A stretch of 64,000 bases of DNA from Pinus tabuliformis (taxonomy: Eukaryota; Streptophyta; Pinopsida; Pinales; Pinaceae). A program made the position numbers and the translations under genes. The notes under the pieces were generated by a model, which was not told the DNA's origin, ran no database searches, and worked only from the letters and a program-made list of their open reading frames with translations. Positions 22,274 through 34,949 of the stretch are shown one piece after another (the first letter of the stretch is position 1; each line of letters starts with the position of its first letter). The DNA lies in contig CM062816.1 in assembly GCA_031772625.1 (NCBI GenBank), positions 632,617,269 to 632,681,268 of the forward strand, written 5' to 3'.

Positions 22274-23992
22274 TGTAACAAACCTCCTTAGCCTACCTAG
22301 GAAAAACAAACTTTATACCCAATAAGTTTTTAAAAAATTGTCTTAGTTACAGTTAAGAGTTCAAAGCTGCCACAAACTTAGATAACCAAGAATCATAACT
22401 ACAATGAAAGATCAAGGTGGAGTCCTATACCTTGGGTGTTAAATCACATACTCGACATGCAATCCTTACAATATCTTTAATGTCTTCATGTGACAATCAA
22501 AGAACCTTTTCTTATATCTACTTCTGCTAGCATGGGCATGTAAAGCTACTTTTGTCTTATCTATCATGCACATGCGGGAATATATGCACTCTTTTCCCAA
22601 CCAGTACCAAAGTGAGAAGATTTGATCCGATTGTCTGAGTTTAAAATTCAAATTAACGCTTTACATTTGGAAGGAAAAAAAGATACATACAACCATTAAA
22701 ATCTTTGACAACCCCTTCACAAACACGTAATAAAATATTTCTTTGGATCTATTACATCTAATATGCTTATGAAGAAGATTATTGATATAGCTCATATGGG
22801 GCATAATCAATACTACATTATTATACACCATTACTCAATAATTGTTCGCATGCACTAAGGTCTTAAACTATAAATAATATCCCATAAGTTAGAGAAACTT
22901 TATTTTCCTTGAGCACCTTTAATAAGGTCCAAGTTTAGATTCAAAGACTACTTGAGTACTATCTGGAGTTAATTGAAAGTTACATGCATACAAACATTTC
23001 CATAGACACCGACAACATAACTTTTATCCTCTTGAGTGGAACGATTTAACCATCCTAACTTTAAGATATAATAAATCAACCATCAACATATTTCAGCTAC
23101 ATGATTTAACTTCATAGTAAGTAAGGATTAAAATAAAATCCATATAATGCTAATGATTCTCATCAGAATAGAGGAAAATACCATTAGATCTATTAACAAA
23201 TAAGCGTAAGTAATTCATGCAACATTACCAAAGCGAAGAAACTTAAGACAATTTCCACATAAGCACATGCAACTATAATAGAGAGAGAGAGTAAGAATTA
23301 TCATACTAAACATTCCACACATCTGACACCAAATAAAACCTCACTTGGAGGGAGCAGCACCACCACCCAGCCATGAATCACCTTTGATTCCCCCTGAGCT
23401 GAAGATCTTGCCAAGGATCAACTATCCTCAATTGATCGATGCACTAGGTATTTACTACCCTCTTTCATGATTTAGTTACCATTGCCGACATCTCGCTTTT
23501 TGGATTTCTCCATTTTCCTAGGTCTTATCTGGAAAAGTACATCTTTATCTCAGACGATGCTTTTCCACATGAAAGATTTCCTTCATCTCTTGCAAAGATT
23601 TTATGTCTGATGGATATTTATCTCCCATCCATCCGGTGGATATCCAATCCATCCAAGCTTATCTAGAATCACATCTAGAAGTTTATCATGAAAGAGTCAT
23701 ATCTATCCCATTCCTCGTGGGATTTGGCAAGAATCTACTCTCTCTTGGTGTTCCACCCTCCAAGTGATTTATTTTATTAATTTATTTAATAACACATTTG
23801 CTTTTCATATTACATATCAGCTAACTTTCCTCAGCTTTGGTTTTGAATAGTTTAGCCCACAAACGAGGGTATCAAACCTAGCTTTCATCATCTTATGTTT
23901 ACAAACATTTAACACAACACGGGGGATACCCCACCTAGTTTTAACTTACCTTAGGTTTATAATAATGTAGTACACAAGGGAGGGGTGTTACA
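22274..23992 (-). repeat. LTR of a Del/Tekay-like gypsy element, about 1.7 kb
   Basis: The plus strand runs from TGTAACAAACC to GAGGGGTGTTACA, giving perfect 7-bp terminal inverted repeats (TGTAACA/TGTTACA), with a primer site adjacent at 22260-22271. The minus-strand start TGTAACACCCCTCCC is typical of chromovirus LTRs of the Del/Tekay group. The internal region would continue to lower coordinates, where the CATAG-flanked element interrupts it. The partner LTR was not found. Confidence 0.6.
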
Positions 23993-26760
23993 ATTTTTAT
24001 TTAATTTTATAACATTTTTATCTTAAATCTAAAAGAAAAAAGGTATGGAAAGACGTAATGGTGTAAAATAATAATTTTGTAACCATATTTCATTTAGTTA
24101 ATAAGGGCATTTTTTTTTACTTATAATAAAATTTAGAATACAATAATATTCTTAACCACTCAATTCATCCCCATTTTACCTAATCTTAGTTTATAAAAAG
24201 AAATTTAACAAAGAAAAATGAATAAATTGGAAAAATATAAAGTACAAAAGCATGGGCTCTAACAAAACCTTGGAAAAATCCTAACATATTAAAGAAATAA
24301 AAATTACAAAACCCTAAACTATAACCAAGCCAAGACTTTTCTCAAAAGCTACCTTAACACAATCAAATCCAAGAACTAAAAGTGAATGGTTTAGTAAGTT
24401 ATATACTCATGTGATATTTATATATAATCTTTTAAATTAAAAAATTATAATTTAATAATATTCTTAAAACGAGTTAAAGTTAATAAAAAATAATTAATAT
24501 TAATGTAGGGTAGTTAAATTTGAAGATCATATTTTACATAGTAATAAATTTATTATACAAAATATGTGAGAGGTCCATTAAACTTATATATATATATATA
24601 TGAATGATACTATAACAATAATTGTTGTAAATAATATATATCAAAGTGCTTTGTGTGCTTTTAGGTTGCATAATCAATTTATATATTTAAAATTGTATTT
24701 TAAAATATAAGAAATCACAATCTTGCTATAAATTATCTAGTTAGATTCTAGCCAACAAATCAAAGTCATTTTCTCTATGAGTGAAACTAAACAAAATTTT
24801 TTATATTATAATTTTGTCCATCTTAATTTAATGTCTAGCAAACCCTAAGAAAGATAAGATAAAATATCTAGAATACTTTAAAATTGTATTATTTTTAAAA
24901 ATTAAAATGAATTTAAGATGTATTTTAAAATTTGATATCTTTTATGTATATTTTTAAATTTTTAGTTTAATTAAAAAATATTAAAACTGAGGTATTTAGT
25001 TTATCACATATTTTAAAATAAATTGGAATTATCCCTCACGGGTGCGATTCAAGAGAACGGGGAGTTTAGGTTATTGTGCCGACCACTCTTCGTTAGATTT
25101 AATGGAAGTCGTTAAATTTTGCGGGTGGTCTTTTATGCATTTTGTTTGTATATCATGGTTTGATGTTTCTATAAACTGTTTAGTGTTGTTGCAAATGATA
25201 TTTAGAGATTTGGATTTGTTATCAGGTTAATATATGGTAAAAAATACCTCGTTTTAATTTTTTTTGGAAGACTATTTTAAGTACGGATAAAAGTTAAGGT
25301 TTGGGTGTTAAAGATATTCGAGTGTTAGATTCTATTGAAGGGTTATTATGAATGGGTTATTATGAATGGTTAAGAAAGAAGACATGGAGAAGCACGATTT
25401 TGAGTCCTTGAATGGAGTGTTAAATTCTTAATATTCAAGGTTGATCTTACAATATAGTTTAATTGTTAGGTTTAAACATGTTGATGTTTAACTATTAATC
25501 TATATTCATTTTAATGTTATTTAGTATATCTAAAGTTAAGATGGATCTAAATTAGTTTAATTTGTTCTTCTAAATAGATTATACTCTACATGAATACCAT
25601 GGGTTCTCAAAAACCTAGAGCTCAAAAGCTCCTCATAATTTGACAAAGTCAAATTTACCTTAGTATTTTAATTTAAAGCTATTTTTATTTTAAAATAAGG
25701 TTATTTTTATTTTGATTGTGGAGTTTTTTTTATTGATAAAATCTTCATGTTTTTTTGTCTTGTTTAAAATGAAGTTGTAATATCATTGAGATAAGGTACT
25801 GTAAAACCCTCATAAAATAAGTTTTGTTCAATATTATAAAAATTAATTCTTAATTCTTAATTACAAGAATATTACAAGAACTAATTATGAATTTTTATAT
25901 TGAGAATATTTTATATTTTCTTTCTCAAGAATTTTTATTTTCCAAGTTGATATATTTTATTTGTTTTAGAGCTAATGAATCATAGTTTTAGAAAATCTAT
26001 GAATAAGTGATATTGTGTATATGTCACATATCTCATTTAATAAGGTAAAAATTTTGAAATATACATTACAAGCACCAAGTGAAATATTTTGTTTTCATAC
26101 AATAATAAAGTAATTCTCATATCTACCCTGAGCCTAAAGTGAAAATGAACTACTTCTGCACTTACTAGTCACGTTATCATCATAACTCATAATTTTTAAG
26201 TTACATTAAGTTAGGTTAACCCTCTTGTTACCATCATGATTCATAACTCATAATATCATGATTCATAACTCATAATATTAAGTTTACATTAAAGTATCTA
26301 TTCTTGTTACCATCATAGCACCTCAAATCTTAAATTTATATTAAATCTAGGTTTAGATATATTAATTTACATTCATGGAAACCTTGGTCCCATTTGCACC
26401 CTTACAATTTGATGCTTTTCACCATATTTATCCAAGAGGCTATGGTAATATGTCTATCTAACCTTCTAATCCTCTGTCTAGTTGTGACCAGGATAGACTG
26501 TCTAGTTGTGACCAGGATAGACTAGTTGCAGTAGATTCTAAATGCTAAGGAGGCTAATGAGCACCGTGTGTCCAGTACCACCTCCCATCTTAGTCAACCA
26601 TCGGTCTCCACCTCATATACTATCACATGGTCTTCATGTTTTCCTTCACGAGTCTGATTTTTGAAGGCAACAAATGGAATTAATTGTGTAGATATTCTAG
26701 TTGTAGATCGACGACTCTCCTTGGATTAGAATAATCCTAACCCTAGCTCATCGCATTTGC
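23993..26760. other. AT-rich spacer with dispersed and small tandem repeats
   Basis: No gene is supported. 25845-26030 is a copy of a dispersed repeat also seen at 49970-50150. A 24-bp tandem duplication (CTAGTTGTGACCAGGATAGA core) lies at 26475-26524, and a duplicated ATCATGATTCATAACTCATA lies near 26233-26277. Confidence 0.6.
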
Positions 26761-26762
26761 TT

Positions 26763-26895
26763 TTAGATTTGGGTTCGTTTCTCGGTTAACTGCTGGCTGT
26801 CGTAAAGGGGAATACCTAGCTCTTTGCGTTCGTCTTTCGTGGTGACTTCAACCCTTTCTGTCAATTGCTCCAGCGCCCTGCTCACGACTGTTGTC
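26763..26895 (-). CDS. Short exon-like frame, unrecognised
   Basis: The minus-strand frame from an internal ATG reads MTTVVSRALEQLTERVEVTT and continues hydrophilic (KDERKELGIPLYDSQQL) to a TAG near 26763. The composition looks like real protein, unlike the surrounding AT-rich chance frames. CAG|AG sequence precedes the ATG, so it could be an exon start. I do not recognise it, and it could be chance. Confidence 0.3.
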
Positions 26896-27120
26896 ATCTC
26901 TGGTAAATTCCACCTTTTTTCACCTTCTCCCTTTCTCCTTTCCATAACAATTTATTGTATTACGTATAAGGGTTTATGGTTTCCTTGTGTCGCAGGTTAC
27001 TCTTGGATATGGTGGCCATTATTCCTCCTCGCATTAAATAGCTTTCACAGTTACCGGGTATAACCTTGTTGCCAATTTGGTGCATGGAGCCAACCCTAGT
27101 TTTTCTCCTTAGCGTTGGCC

Positions 27121-27588
27121 ATGGTGAAAATCCCTTTACTCAATTCGCTCGGTGGTGGCTTGAATTGGTATGCAGTTGGCTCCACATTGGACAAGACGTT
27201 CGCTCAGATGCAGCATGCCGCCAGGGAAGGGCCTCACAAACTATTACCTAGCAAGGGTATGTTACCCTTCTCGTTACCATTAATCCCTGCATTTAACTTA
27301 TTTTTCGATAAAATTTCCTCTCTTTTTCTTTAAAATGATATTTCTCGCCCGAATTCTAATTCGTGATTTCTGGCCGCAGGTAATTTGACAGGCACCGATT
27401 TTGGCAATCGCTTTAATGCAAATAATTTCTTGCTCTTAGCGCCTTTCCTATCGCCTTTCCTATCTCGCTTCATTCCTTTCCTCAATTTTACTATAGTCGA
27501 TATCCTAATTCCTTATTTTCCTCGTTTCGCTGACATATTTACTTATGGTACGTTTTCCTCTGTTGTGGCTACGTTTGGAAATTAGCAT
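27121..27588 (+). CDS. Possible two-exon gene fragment, unrecognised
   Basis: The ATG at 27121 is in a good plant start context (GGCCATGG). Exon 1 (27121-27256, 45 codons) encodes MVKIPLLNSLGGGLNWYAVG and LDKTFAQMQHAAREGPHKLL and ends at a consensus donor (AAGG|GTATGT). A pyrimidine-rich stretch leads to the acceptor CCGCAG at 27379, and joining keeps the frame into NLTGTDFGNRFNANNF and a hydrophobic tail to a TAG near 27585. A second donor/acceptor-like pair (CTCTG|GTAAAT at about 26901, TCGCAG at about 26996) lies upstream and could bound a 5'-UTR intron. The hydrophobic tail may just be intron or UTR. The family is unknown. Confidence 0.35.
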
Positions 27589-27639
27589 AGCGTTTTCTCA
27601 AAAGCCCTCCACGCTGCTACAGGTGGGTACTTCTTGCAT

Positions 27640-29246
27640 TGCTCGTGGGTATTTCTTGCATTGCTCATGAGGTGTATATAGATGTCTGGATGTCCCTTGA
27701 TGTCGGATATTGTTCGTTGTAGAACTTAATCTTTGGCAAGGGAACTACCCCTATGTGCCTCCATAATCTTATACGGTTGACGCTTTGTCACTAGAAGTTT
27801 TTGTATTTATTTATGGTGCAAAAAGTACGACTACAATACATATATGCTATGGCAAGTTTAAGAGGGAGGTGAATGTTTCGATTCCCTCAATGTAAATCGA
27901 ATTCCATTGACTCATTATATTTTCTTTTGTAATTGTCGAGCTGACACCCTTTACAGGGTATTCCATCTCTTTGAATTGCGGAAACAGTGTTCCTTTTTTA
28001 ATCTTCTTTTCACTACACGAACTATCATAGTTATGACTATTATTTCTCCCCTTTGACTTTAAAATTCACTGTTTCTCTTATATCGCTCAGATTTTTCCCA
28101 TCTGTTGTTTTCACATGCATGTATCCTGCTATTTACTCTGGAATTGTATTCACTTCTGCTAGAATCGAGTCTTCCAGATTTTCGATGGTTCTCAGAATTG
28201 TCTAAAATCATTTTTAGTTTAATCATGTTATGCATATTAATTTAGTTATTTAACTCAGATTCAAATGAATTCCATGTAATACAACAATGGTTACACAGGA
28301 ACCGTTTTTAATCTAATTATTCCCAAATGAAATTGTCTAATGCTTCCCCATTAATTATGTTGTTGTTTGGAAATCTATACGATATTATTTGTAGGTCAAT
28401 TAATTACTTCTTTCTAGCATAGATAATAATATGCATGATTTGACTGTAACATTCCTTTAACTCTAATAAGCAAGTACTTTTAATTTCTAAACTTAACTAG
28501 TTCAAGTTTTTCTCCTGAAATAAACGATTTTTCTGATTCCTGATATAAAGATGTATGATTGTCTCTACCTTGTGTCTTTGACTTAATTCAGCTTCAACCA
28601 TAGTACTATACCCTTTGCAAAGGAAGGGGAGGCTTACAGAATCCCCTCTCCTTGTTATGTTTTTCTTCCAAAACTAACTTACTAACTAAGTCTAAGCTAG
28701 GTGCTAGGTGGGATTCATTCAGTAATAATCGTCCTACCACATGCACTCAACAAAATTTAATCACCTACAACTTGTCTTATCCACAAGAGTATGACTTATC
28801 CTTCCTATTCATCAGAAACATATTCATCTTCTCACCTAGAGTTTATGGTGTGTATAAGCCCACAAACACATATGTTACCTAATCAATACATCACCGGGAA
28901 CTAGGTGTACAGTATGCATATTAATAATTTTACCACGAATAACCTATCAAAACAGTGGAGTAATTAGCTTCTTGTAAGATACTCTATCACTTGTTTCATC
29001 TCACAACTATGACAGTCGCACTTTCAACTATTCATCTCATAAATGTAAGATAATGCACCAATACAACCATTCATTTATCTGTTCGATTAGGCACTTCTTA
29101 TGTAGACCAACAATGACTTTTCATCTATTAAATATAAGGAAAGACTCGAATATAAATAGTCACTTAACAGTTTGTTAATAAATACACTCATAGATTCACT
29201 TATATATATAGTATATCGATCAACTCATTTTTTAATCAGAATTTCA
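27640..29246. other. No gene recognised
   Basis: AT-rich sequence with short chance frames only. A 25-bp tandem duplication (GTGGGTATTTCTTGCATTGC type) lies at 27622-27670. Confidence 0.5.
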
Positions 29247-29844
29247 TGATCTAAATTTAAATAAGAACACAAAAAATTACAGATATAATCGTAAATATAA
29301 ATATGTGACAGAAATAACTCTCCATTTCGTTAATATCAAAACACTAAAATTATGACAAAAATAATGGAAATAAACTACCTTGGGCGAGCTTAACTTATCT
29401 TGGAGAAGGGATATGGCTGATACATGCCTCTTAACTGTGTTACAATGAGGCTCAAGGACGTATTTATAATTGAACAACAAGGGAAAACCCTAGGAAGCCA
29501 AAACAATAACCCTTGGAGATATAACGCCAAGAGTTTGTGGGCTTCGTTGGCATTAGTTGGGCAATCAACTTTCTCGGGTGGTAACTTGGTCATATTATCT
29601 TTGTTTGGTGTGTACCATACCTTGTTGGAAAGATCTCCCTGAGTACTACAATATTTGCAGTAGGTCCCTTTCTATGGCTACAAGGCTATGGAGGAACTTA
29701 AAAAAATGTTGTTTATAGTGTCAAAATTGCTCGAGAAGTTCATGGCCCGAAAAGCTGGTAAAAATAGTAAATGCTGCTAAGTGATGAAACCAATTGGAGT
29801 TTTAAGTGGAATAGGTATGTGGCCACCAATATCCACTTGAATCA
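29247..29844 (-). repeat. 3' LTR of the 5.7-kb gypsy element
   Basis: Aligned end to end with 34352-34949; shared blocks include TATTGAACAACAAG and TGAGTACTA. It is bordered inside by a purine tract (12 C on the plus strand, 29847-29858). Confidence 0.85.
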
Positions 29845-30699
29845 GTCCCCCCCCCCCCTAGGAATCAATGGTCCCCATTATGTGAAGAGCCTCCATGAGG
29901 TGAGGAACTTTCTATTGTACCTCATCCCTACTGAACCACTTGCCTTGGTGAGAGAGTTTGACTGCTTTGACAACTTAATATAGCTAAATCATATGTTGGT
30001 GAGTGTTCTTGATATATGTGTCGTGGGATGATTAGTTGTGGCATGTTCCAGGAAGTTTGACTTGAGCTCTATTGATGTGAGTCGTTTTGTAATGTTGGAT
30101 GTGTCCAAATATGGTGGAAAGTATGACCGAAGGTAGTCTACATTAAACACTAGGTGCAGACCAAGGAATGGTGGGATGCTAAGCTCAAAGGAATTATCAC
30201 TAACAACCTTACTTATGGTATATGGACCATATCAGAGTAGGCGAAGCTTGCGGTGGGGTCCAACGAGGCACTCCTTCTGTAAATATAACTAAACATTGTC
30301 ACCCGCATGAAACTTGTGTGACACTTGATGTTGATCATGGCCTTGCTTTTACTTAGCATTGGTTATGTCCAATATATGATGGACCTGCTCACGAATGTGT
30401 TGAATATGTTCAATGAATCTGTGAGCCCTGTTGGGACTGGACATGAGCTAAATCTACCTCAGTGGATGCAAATGTTATGGCCACATCAATGGGACATAAT
30501 GACCAAAATCCTAGCCCTACCTAAAAGGGCCTATAACACATTGAGTTACAGAGAGATATGTTGTAGTTGTGCTGGACTTAGGGGAGACTTTCATGCCATG
30601 TGCATGGATGGTTCAATTTTTACATGCAGAAAACATGGACGATCATCCTATTGACAACCTATGTTTGGCAATCAATTTCGGGAAGGAAAGTTGTAGACT

Positions 30700-31210
30700 T
30701 AGTAAGTTTTGTATCAAGCATTGACTAGAGACTTGAAAAAAATGCACTCAGCAATCTGTTGTATAGATCTAAGACAATGGACTGTGGGATCCCAAATTGT
30801 ACCCACACTTACTGAAGGAAAATCTTAGTAGTGGCCTCTACTATGATAATGCTCTTGAAAGCTTCCATGATGGACATCTTGGATAATATGTCGATGACCA
30901 TGAAAATTCAGTTGCTTCTTTGCTTAGTAGAAAGAAGGCATGACATTTAATCCATGGAGATAGATTCCCACATTCGACTAGCAGTAGGTAGAGGAGTATA
31001 TAGGCCTTGCCTCTTGATGGTTGGTTTGACAATAGCACAGGTGGTGCAAGATTTAATGTACTTCCCAACGTCCCGATGAAGTTTTGGCTAGTAAAAATAT
31101 TTTTGTAATACCACCATTCTTTTCTCTACTGTAAAATGCCCAATGACCCAACTATAGTGCACCTCCCAAATCATCCTAGCACACTCACTTGAAGGAACAC
31201 ATATGTGTCC
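30700..31210 (-). pseudogene. gypsy integrase core, decayed
   Basis: Minus-strand reading gives CTTCAIVKPTIKRQGLYTPL, WESISMD, FMVIDILSKM and VWVQFGIPQSIVLDL. These are the zinc-finger end and the first two catalytic aspartate regions of gypsy integrase. Several stops interrupt it. Confidence 0.75.
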
Positions 31211-31439
31211 TAGGTCACATAATAGTGCATCTTGAAGGTGAAATGTTGATACTTGTTTCCCTTCCAGGAGTGTCTAGTATGTGCTCTTGAATTCTAGATC
31301 ACTTTGATAAATATGCGACTACCCCAATGTCTCATGCTAATAAGAGTTGAGCACAATAATTCAAGCCATGACCGGTGGTCAGCTAAGGCAACCTACAAAA
31401 TTGTTTCTACGGCCCTTATTTTACTTAAATTTCAAATGG

Positions 31440-31680
31440 AACTGTTGCAAGTAGGTGGACCATTTCTGATGGCGATCATTCTACAACTTCCCTTGTGTCT
31501 GTATGAACTGCAGGGGTCACTGGTCTCTGTGGATGACCATTTCGTTCCATAGAATGTAATGTTTTGATTGAAAATAGGCTTGCACAGTGAAAAACATTTC
31601 TTTGTCTTAAGTGGGATAATTTCAGACTCTGCCTGAAAGTGTCTTAGTATGGTAAGCCACTTGATGCCTTAGTTGGGTAA
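31440..31680 (-). pseudogene. gypsy RNase H, decayed
   Basis: Minus-strand reading gives VAYHTKTLSGRV, KEMFFTVQAYFQSKHYILWN and FIQTQGKL, followed by NDRHQKWST. This is the typical RNase H C-terminal half of gypsy elements, with stops. Confidence 0.75.
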
Positions 31681-31949
31681 GAATTGCACCAAGAACATAG
31701 TGGGAGGTGTCTATCTCAATCTAAAATGGTTATCATAGGTCTAATAATGTGAGCACTAGTTCATAGCAGATGTCATTCTTCAACTTGCAAAATTCCTTTT
31801 GTTGGGATTCAGACAAAAAAAATATTCTTTCGCTCTACCCTTGGTGACTTGACTTAAAAGCCAAGCATATAAGAGAGAACCCCAACATGAACTTGCAGTA
31901 GAAATTGGCAAGGCAAAGAAATTTAGGGAGCTTTCTTAGAGTGGCTAGG

Positions 31950-32530
31950 ATTAGCAATCTTGAATGACTTATATATTGGTCAGGTCCACATGCACAGACT
32001 TCTGATCAATGATGTGCCCCAAATATTGAACCTCGGTCATGTGAAAAGTGCATTTCTCCAAATTGGCACAGAAATTGTCTTGTTGTAGTGTTTGAAGGAC
32101 CTAGCGAATATGGCGAAGGAGTTCTTCGGAACTTTGGCTAAAGATCAAGACGTCATCTAAATACACCACCATGAATGCATTGGCGAAGGGTCACAAGATC
32201 TCATCCATCAATCTAATGAAGGTTGTGGGGCCATTCATCAAATAGAAAGGCATGACCAACCATATGAAAATCCCTCCTTGGATTTGAAGGCAATCTTCCA
32301 TACATAAGAGGGATTGATAGGCAGTTGGTGATATATGGACTTCAATTCAATGCTGCTAAAATACTTGGCCCTGTTGCGCTCATCCAAATGTCATCAATCC
32401 GTGGGATTGAGTACTCATTATGGAGGATGATCATGCTCAACTCCCGATGGTTAATTCAGAGCCTCCAAGTCCCATCCTTCTTTTGTACCAATATAATTGG
32501 TTTACCACATGGTAATGATCTTGGTTCAAT
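31950..32530 (-). pseudogene. gypsy reverse transcriptase, decayed
   Basis: Minus-strand reading gives NHRELSMIILHNEYSIPRID (RT start region), the intact catalytic box in FMVVYLDDVLIF (plus about 32145-32178) and CTFHMTEVQYLGHIID (thumb). Stops and shifts separate these blocks. Confidence 0.8.
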
Positions 32531-33359
32531 GTGCCCTTTCTGCAACAACTCTTGAATTTACCTCTTGATATCGTTGTTATATAGAATAGAGTGTCGATAG
32601 ATCATTCCTCTACTTGACAGTGCAAAGGTACCCCTGTAGGTGAGGCAAAAATGTCCCTATACTCCTCCACGATCTTGTGCATGTGTTGTTTTTGTGTGGT
32701 GGAGCCCCATCTCGAAGTTGTGGCAAAAACCTTCTTCTTTCCCTAAGGGTGTATCATAAGTAAAACTAATTTCATGGTCTCGGAAATAATATTACTACAT
32801 TTATTTGTACTAGTCAAAGAGATGGTCGTAGGCGGGGCTACGCCCAATGTATTGTATAAATTATTTCCTAAAGTAATAATCATACAGTGAGGTTTTTACT
32901 CATATACAACATTTCAGTTCAACAAGTATGGTTGTCCCAATAATACATCAAAAACTTCAAGAGGAGAAACATCACACAGTACCTCATCCGTGAAGGGCTT
33001 GATACTTTAGGGAAGGTGACAATGTTGGCTGATGCGCAGATCTCTTCCTTGGTGAATCCACCTATTGGTGTATGGCTACGTATGTGTTGTCATGACCTCT
33101 GCTAAAATGAGGTTCTCTTGGCACTCATTGTTGACAATGAAATGCAATGTAGAACCCTTCACATCTCTGAGTGGAAGAGGAATTATCCCTCCTCTGGATC
33201 TTTAGGCTTATTCTTCTAGATCTTTGTGGTGGCCATGGTTGAATTTAGCTCTACGCTAATGATCTACTTCCCTCTTTCATTCCCCTTGTCATGTTCTGAC
33301 TAAAAGTTAGAACCTACATCTGATTCATAAGTCTTCAGCTCTGCCACTAGTGATTTCTT

Positions 33360-34133
33360 CGCCTAACACTCACTTTTGTTGTGAGTTGAGCTCCTACGGA
33401 ACCCACACCAGTTTCCTGTTTCATTATTAGGTCACCCCACCTTAGATTTGGCATTTTGTTTTTGGTTTGCTGGTGCCATTTCCTTGCTTCAGATTTTGAG
33501 ATCCAAAGTCTTGCTTCTTTTGTTTAAACTTCTACTCCATCTTGACATAGTATCAGTCTTTCAAGTCGAGCGATGATATTTCGAGGAAATACATCTCATT
33601 CTGGACGTACTTATGTACACAACCGTGATACTTGAGTACCCAATTTCTCTTAGAATCCTTGATACCCGGCTTCGTGTGAAGGGTATGGAAAACGTTTGTG
33701 AACTTTGACACATCTTGGTCCCTTTGGAGTTTTAGCATAGTCCACTTTATGTATTCATCTTCATACCTCCCGAGAGGATAATATTGTTGCTTGATGGCAT
33801 CTTAGAAAGAATCCCAAGTGGGTGAGGCAAAAATCAGTGAGCATTCACTCTCATCCGTTTGTTCATAGTAGGTTTCCTACCAATTTTTGATGTGTGGGGA
33901 AAATTCGAGAAGAGCAAATGTAATCTTTTCCCGATCGAAAACTCATAAACTAAAAAGAATCCTTCCAAAAGATGCAACCATTTATCTACAATGTTTGTAA
34001 ATATCTTACCCTCAAATATGGGAATATCAAGTTTAAGTTGTACCTTAAAAGGATTGGCACCTCCAAAGTGGTTGTGGGATGGAGATGCGCCACTTGTGGG
34101 TAGATGTCGAAGGATCTGGGAAAATTTATCCAT
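33360..34133 (-). pseudogene. gypsy gag, decayed
   Basis: An open 99-codon piece (34133-33834) has GANPFKVQLKLDIPIFEGKI and VDKWLHLLEGFF. A second piece (33738-33553) has LQRDQDVSKFTNVFHTLHTK. Near 33360-33420 a reading gives a half-knuckle CGFRRSSTHNKSEC. This is the normal gag layout, now in several frames. Confidence 0.75.
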
Positions 34134-34337
34134 TGTTTTGTTCCTTTGTCACTCGACATCCTCCTTCAGTAATATTGTGAAAGGATATCCTGCCCCCTCA
34201 TATTTCTTTTCTTCCACCATGGGAGGTCATGGGGGTTTGTGAGGCTGCTCTTGCAAAGCTTCAATCATATCGATCCCTAATTCCTTATACCTTGACCTCG
34301 TTGGGGACATGCAAATTAAAATAGAGAATGGGAAGAC

Positions 34338-34350
34338 CACTCTGATACCA
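34338..34350 (-). promoter_or_regulatory. Primer binding site (tRNA-Met type)
   Basis: The minus strand reads TGGTATCAGAGTG, one base from the LTR edge at 34352. Confidence 0.8.
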
Positions 34351-34351
34351 T

Positions 34352-34949
34352 TGATATGAATTTAAATAGGAACACAACAAATTACGGATATAACCATAAA
34401 TACATAAATGCAGTAGAAATAACACTTCATTTTATTAATATAAGAATACTGATATATACTTACAAACATAATGCAAATAAACTAGCTTTGGCGATGTTAG
34501 CTTATCTCTGAGAAGATATCTAGTGGCTACATGCCTATAAAGTATGCTATAATGAGTCCTATGGGCATATGTATTATTGAACAACAAGAGAAAAACTTAC
34601 ATAGTCAAAATCCTAACTAAAAGAGATGTAGCACAAAGAGTTTATGGGTGTTGTTGGGGTTAGTAGGGAAGCCAGCTTCCCAAATTCATAACTTGGTTAT
34701 ATTATATCTATTTGGCACATAAAATACCTTGATTGGAAGGCCTTCCTGAGTACTATACGATTTGTTGCAAGCCCTATCTATGCCTATGGGACTAAAGTGG
34801 ACCTCGAAAAACCTCCATTTAGGGGGTGAAACCTGATGAGGAAGTTCAGGACCCGAAAAACTACTACAAATAATAAATGTTTCTAAATGACGAAACTAAC
34901 TGGAGGTCTAGGTGGAATAGGCATATCGCCACAATATCCACCCGGATCA
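34352..34949 (-). repeat. 5' LTR of the 5.7-kb gypsy element
   Basis: 598 bp, TGATATGAATT to CCCGGATCA on the plus strand, paired with 29247-29844. Confidence 0.85.

Larger units (their letters stand above)
29247..34949 (-). mobile_element. Full-length decayed Ty3/gypsy element, 5.7 kb
   Basis: Two 598-bp LTRs (29247-29844 and 34352-34949) begin TGAT and end ATCA. The primer site is inside the right LTR and the purine tract inside the left LTR, so it reads on the minus strand. The order gag, protease region, RT, RNase H, integrase is the gypsy order, and all parts are riddled with stops and shifts. The flanks TTTCA (29242-29246) and TTCTA (34950-34954) are not a clean duplication, which fits an old insertion with mutated flanks. 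The LTRs are clearly diverged. Confidence 0.88.
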
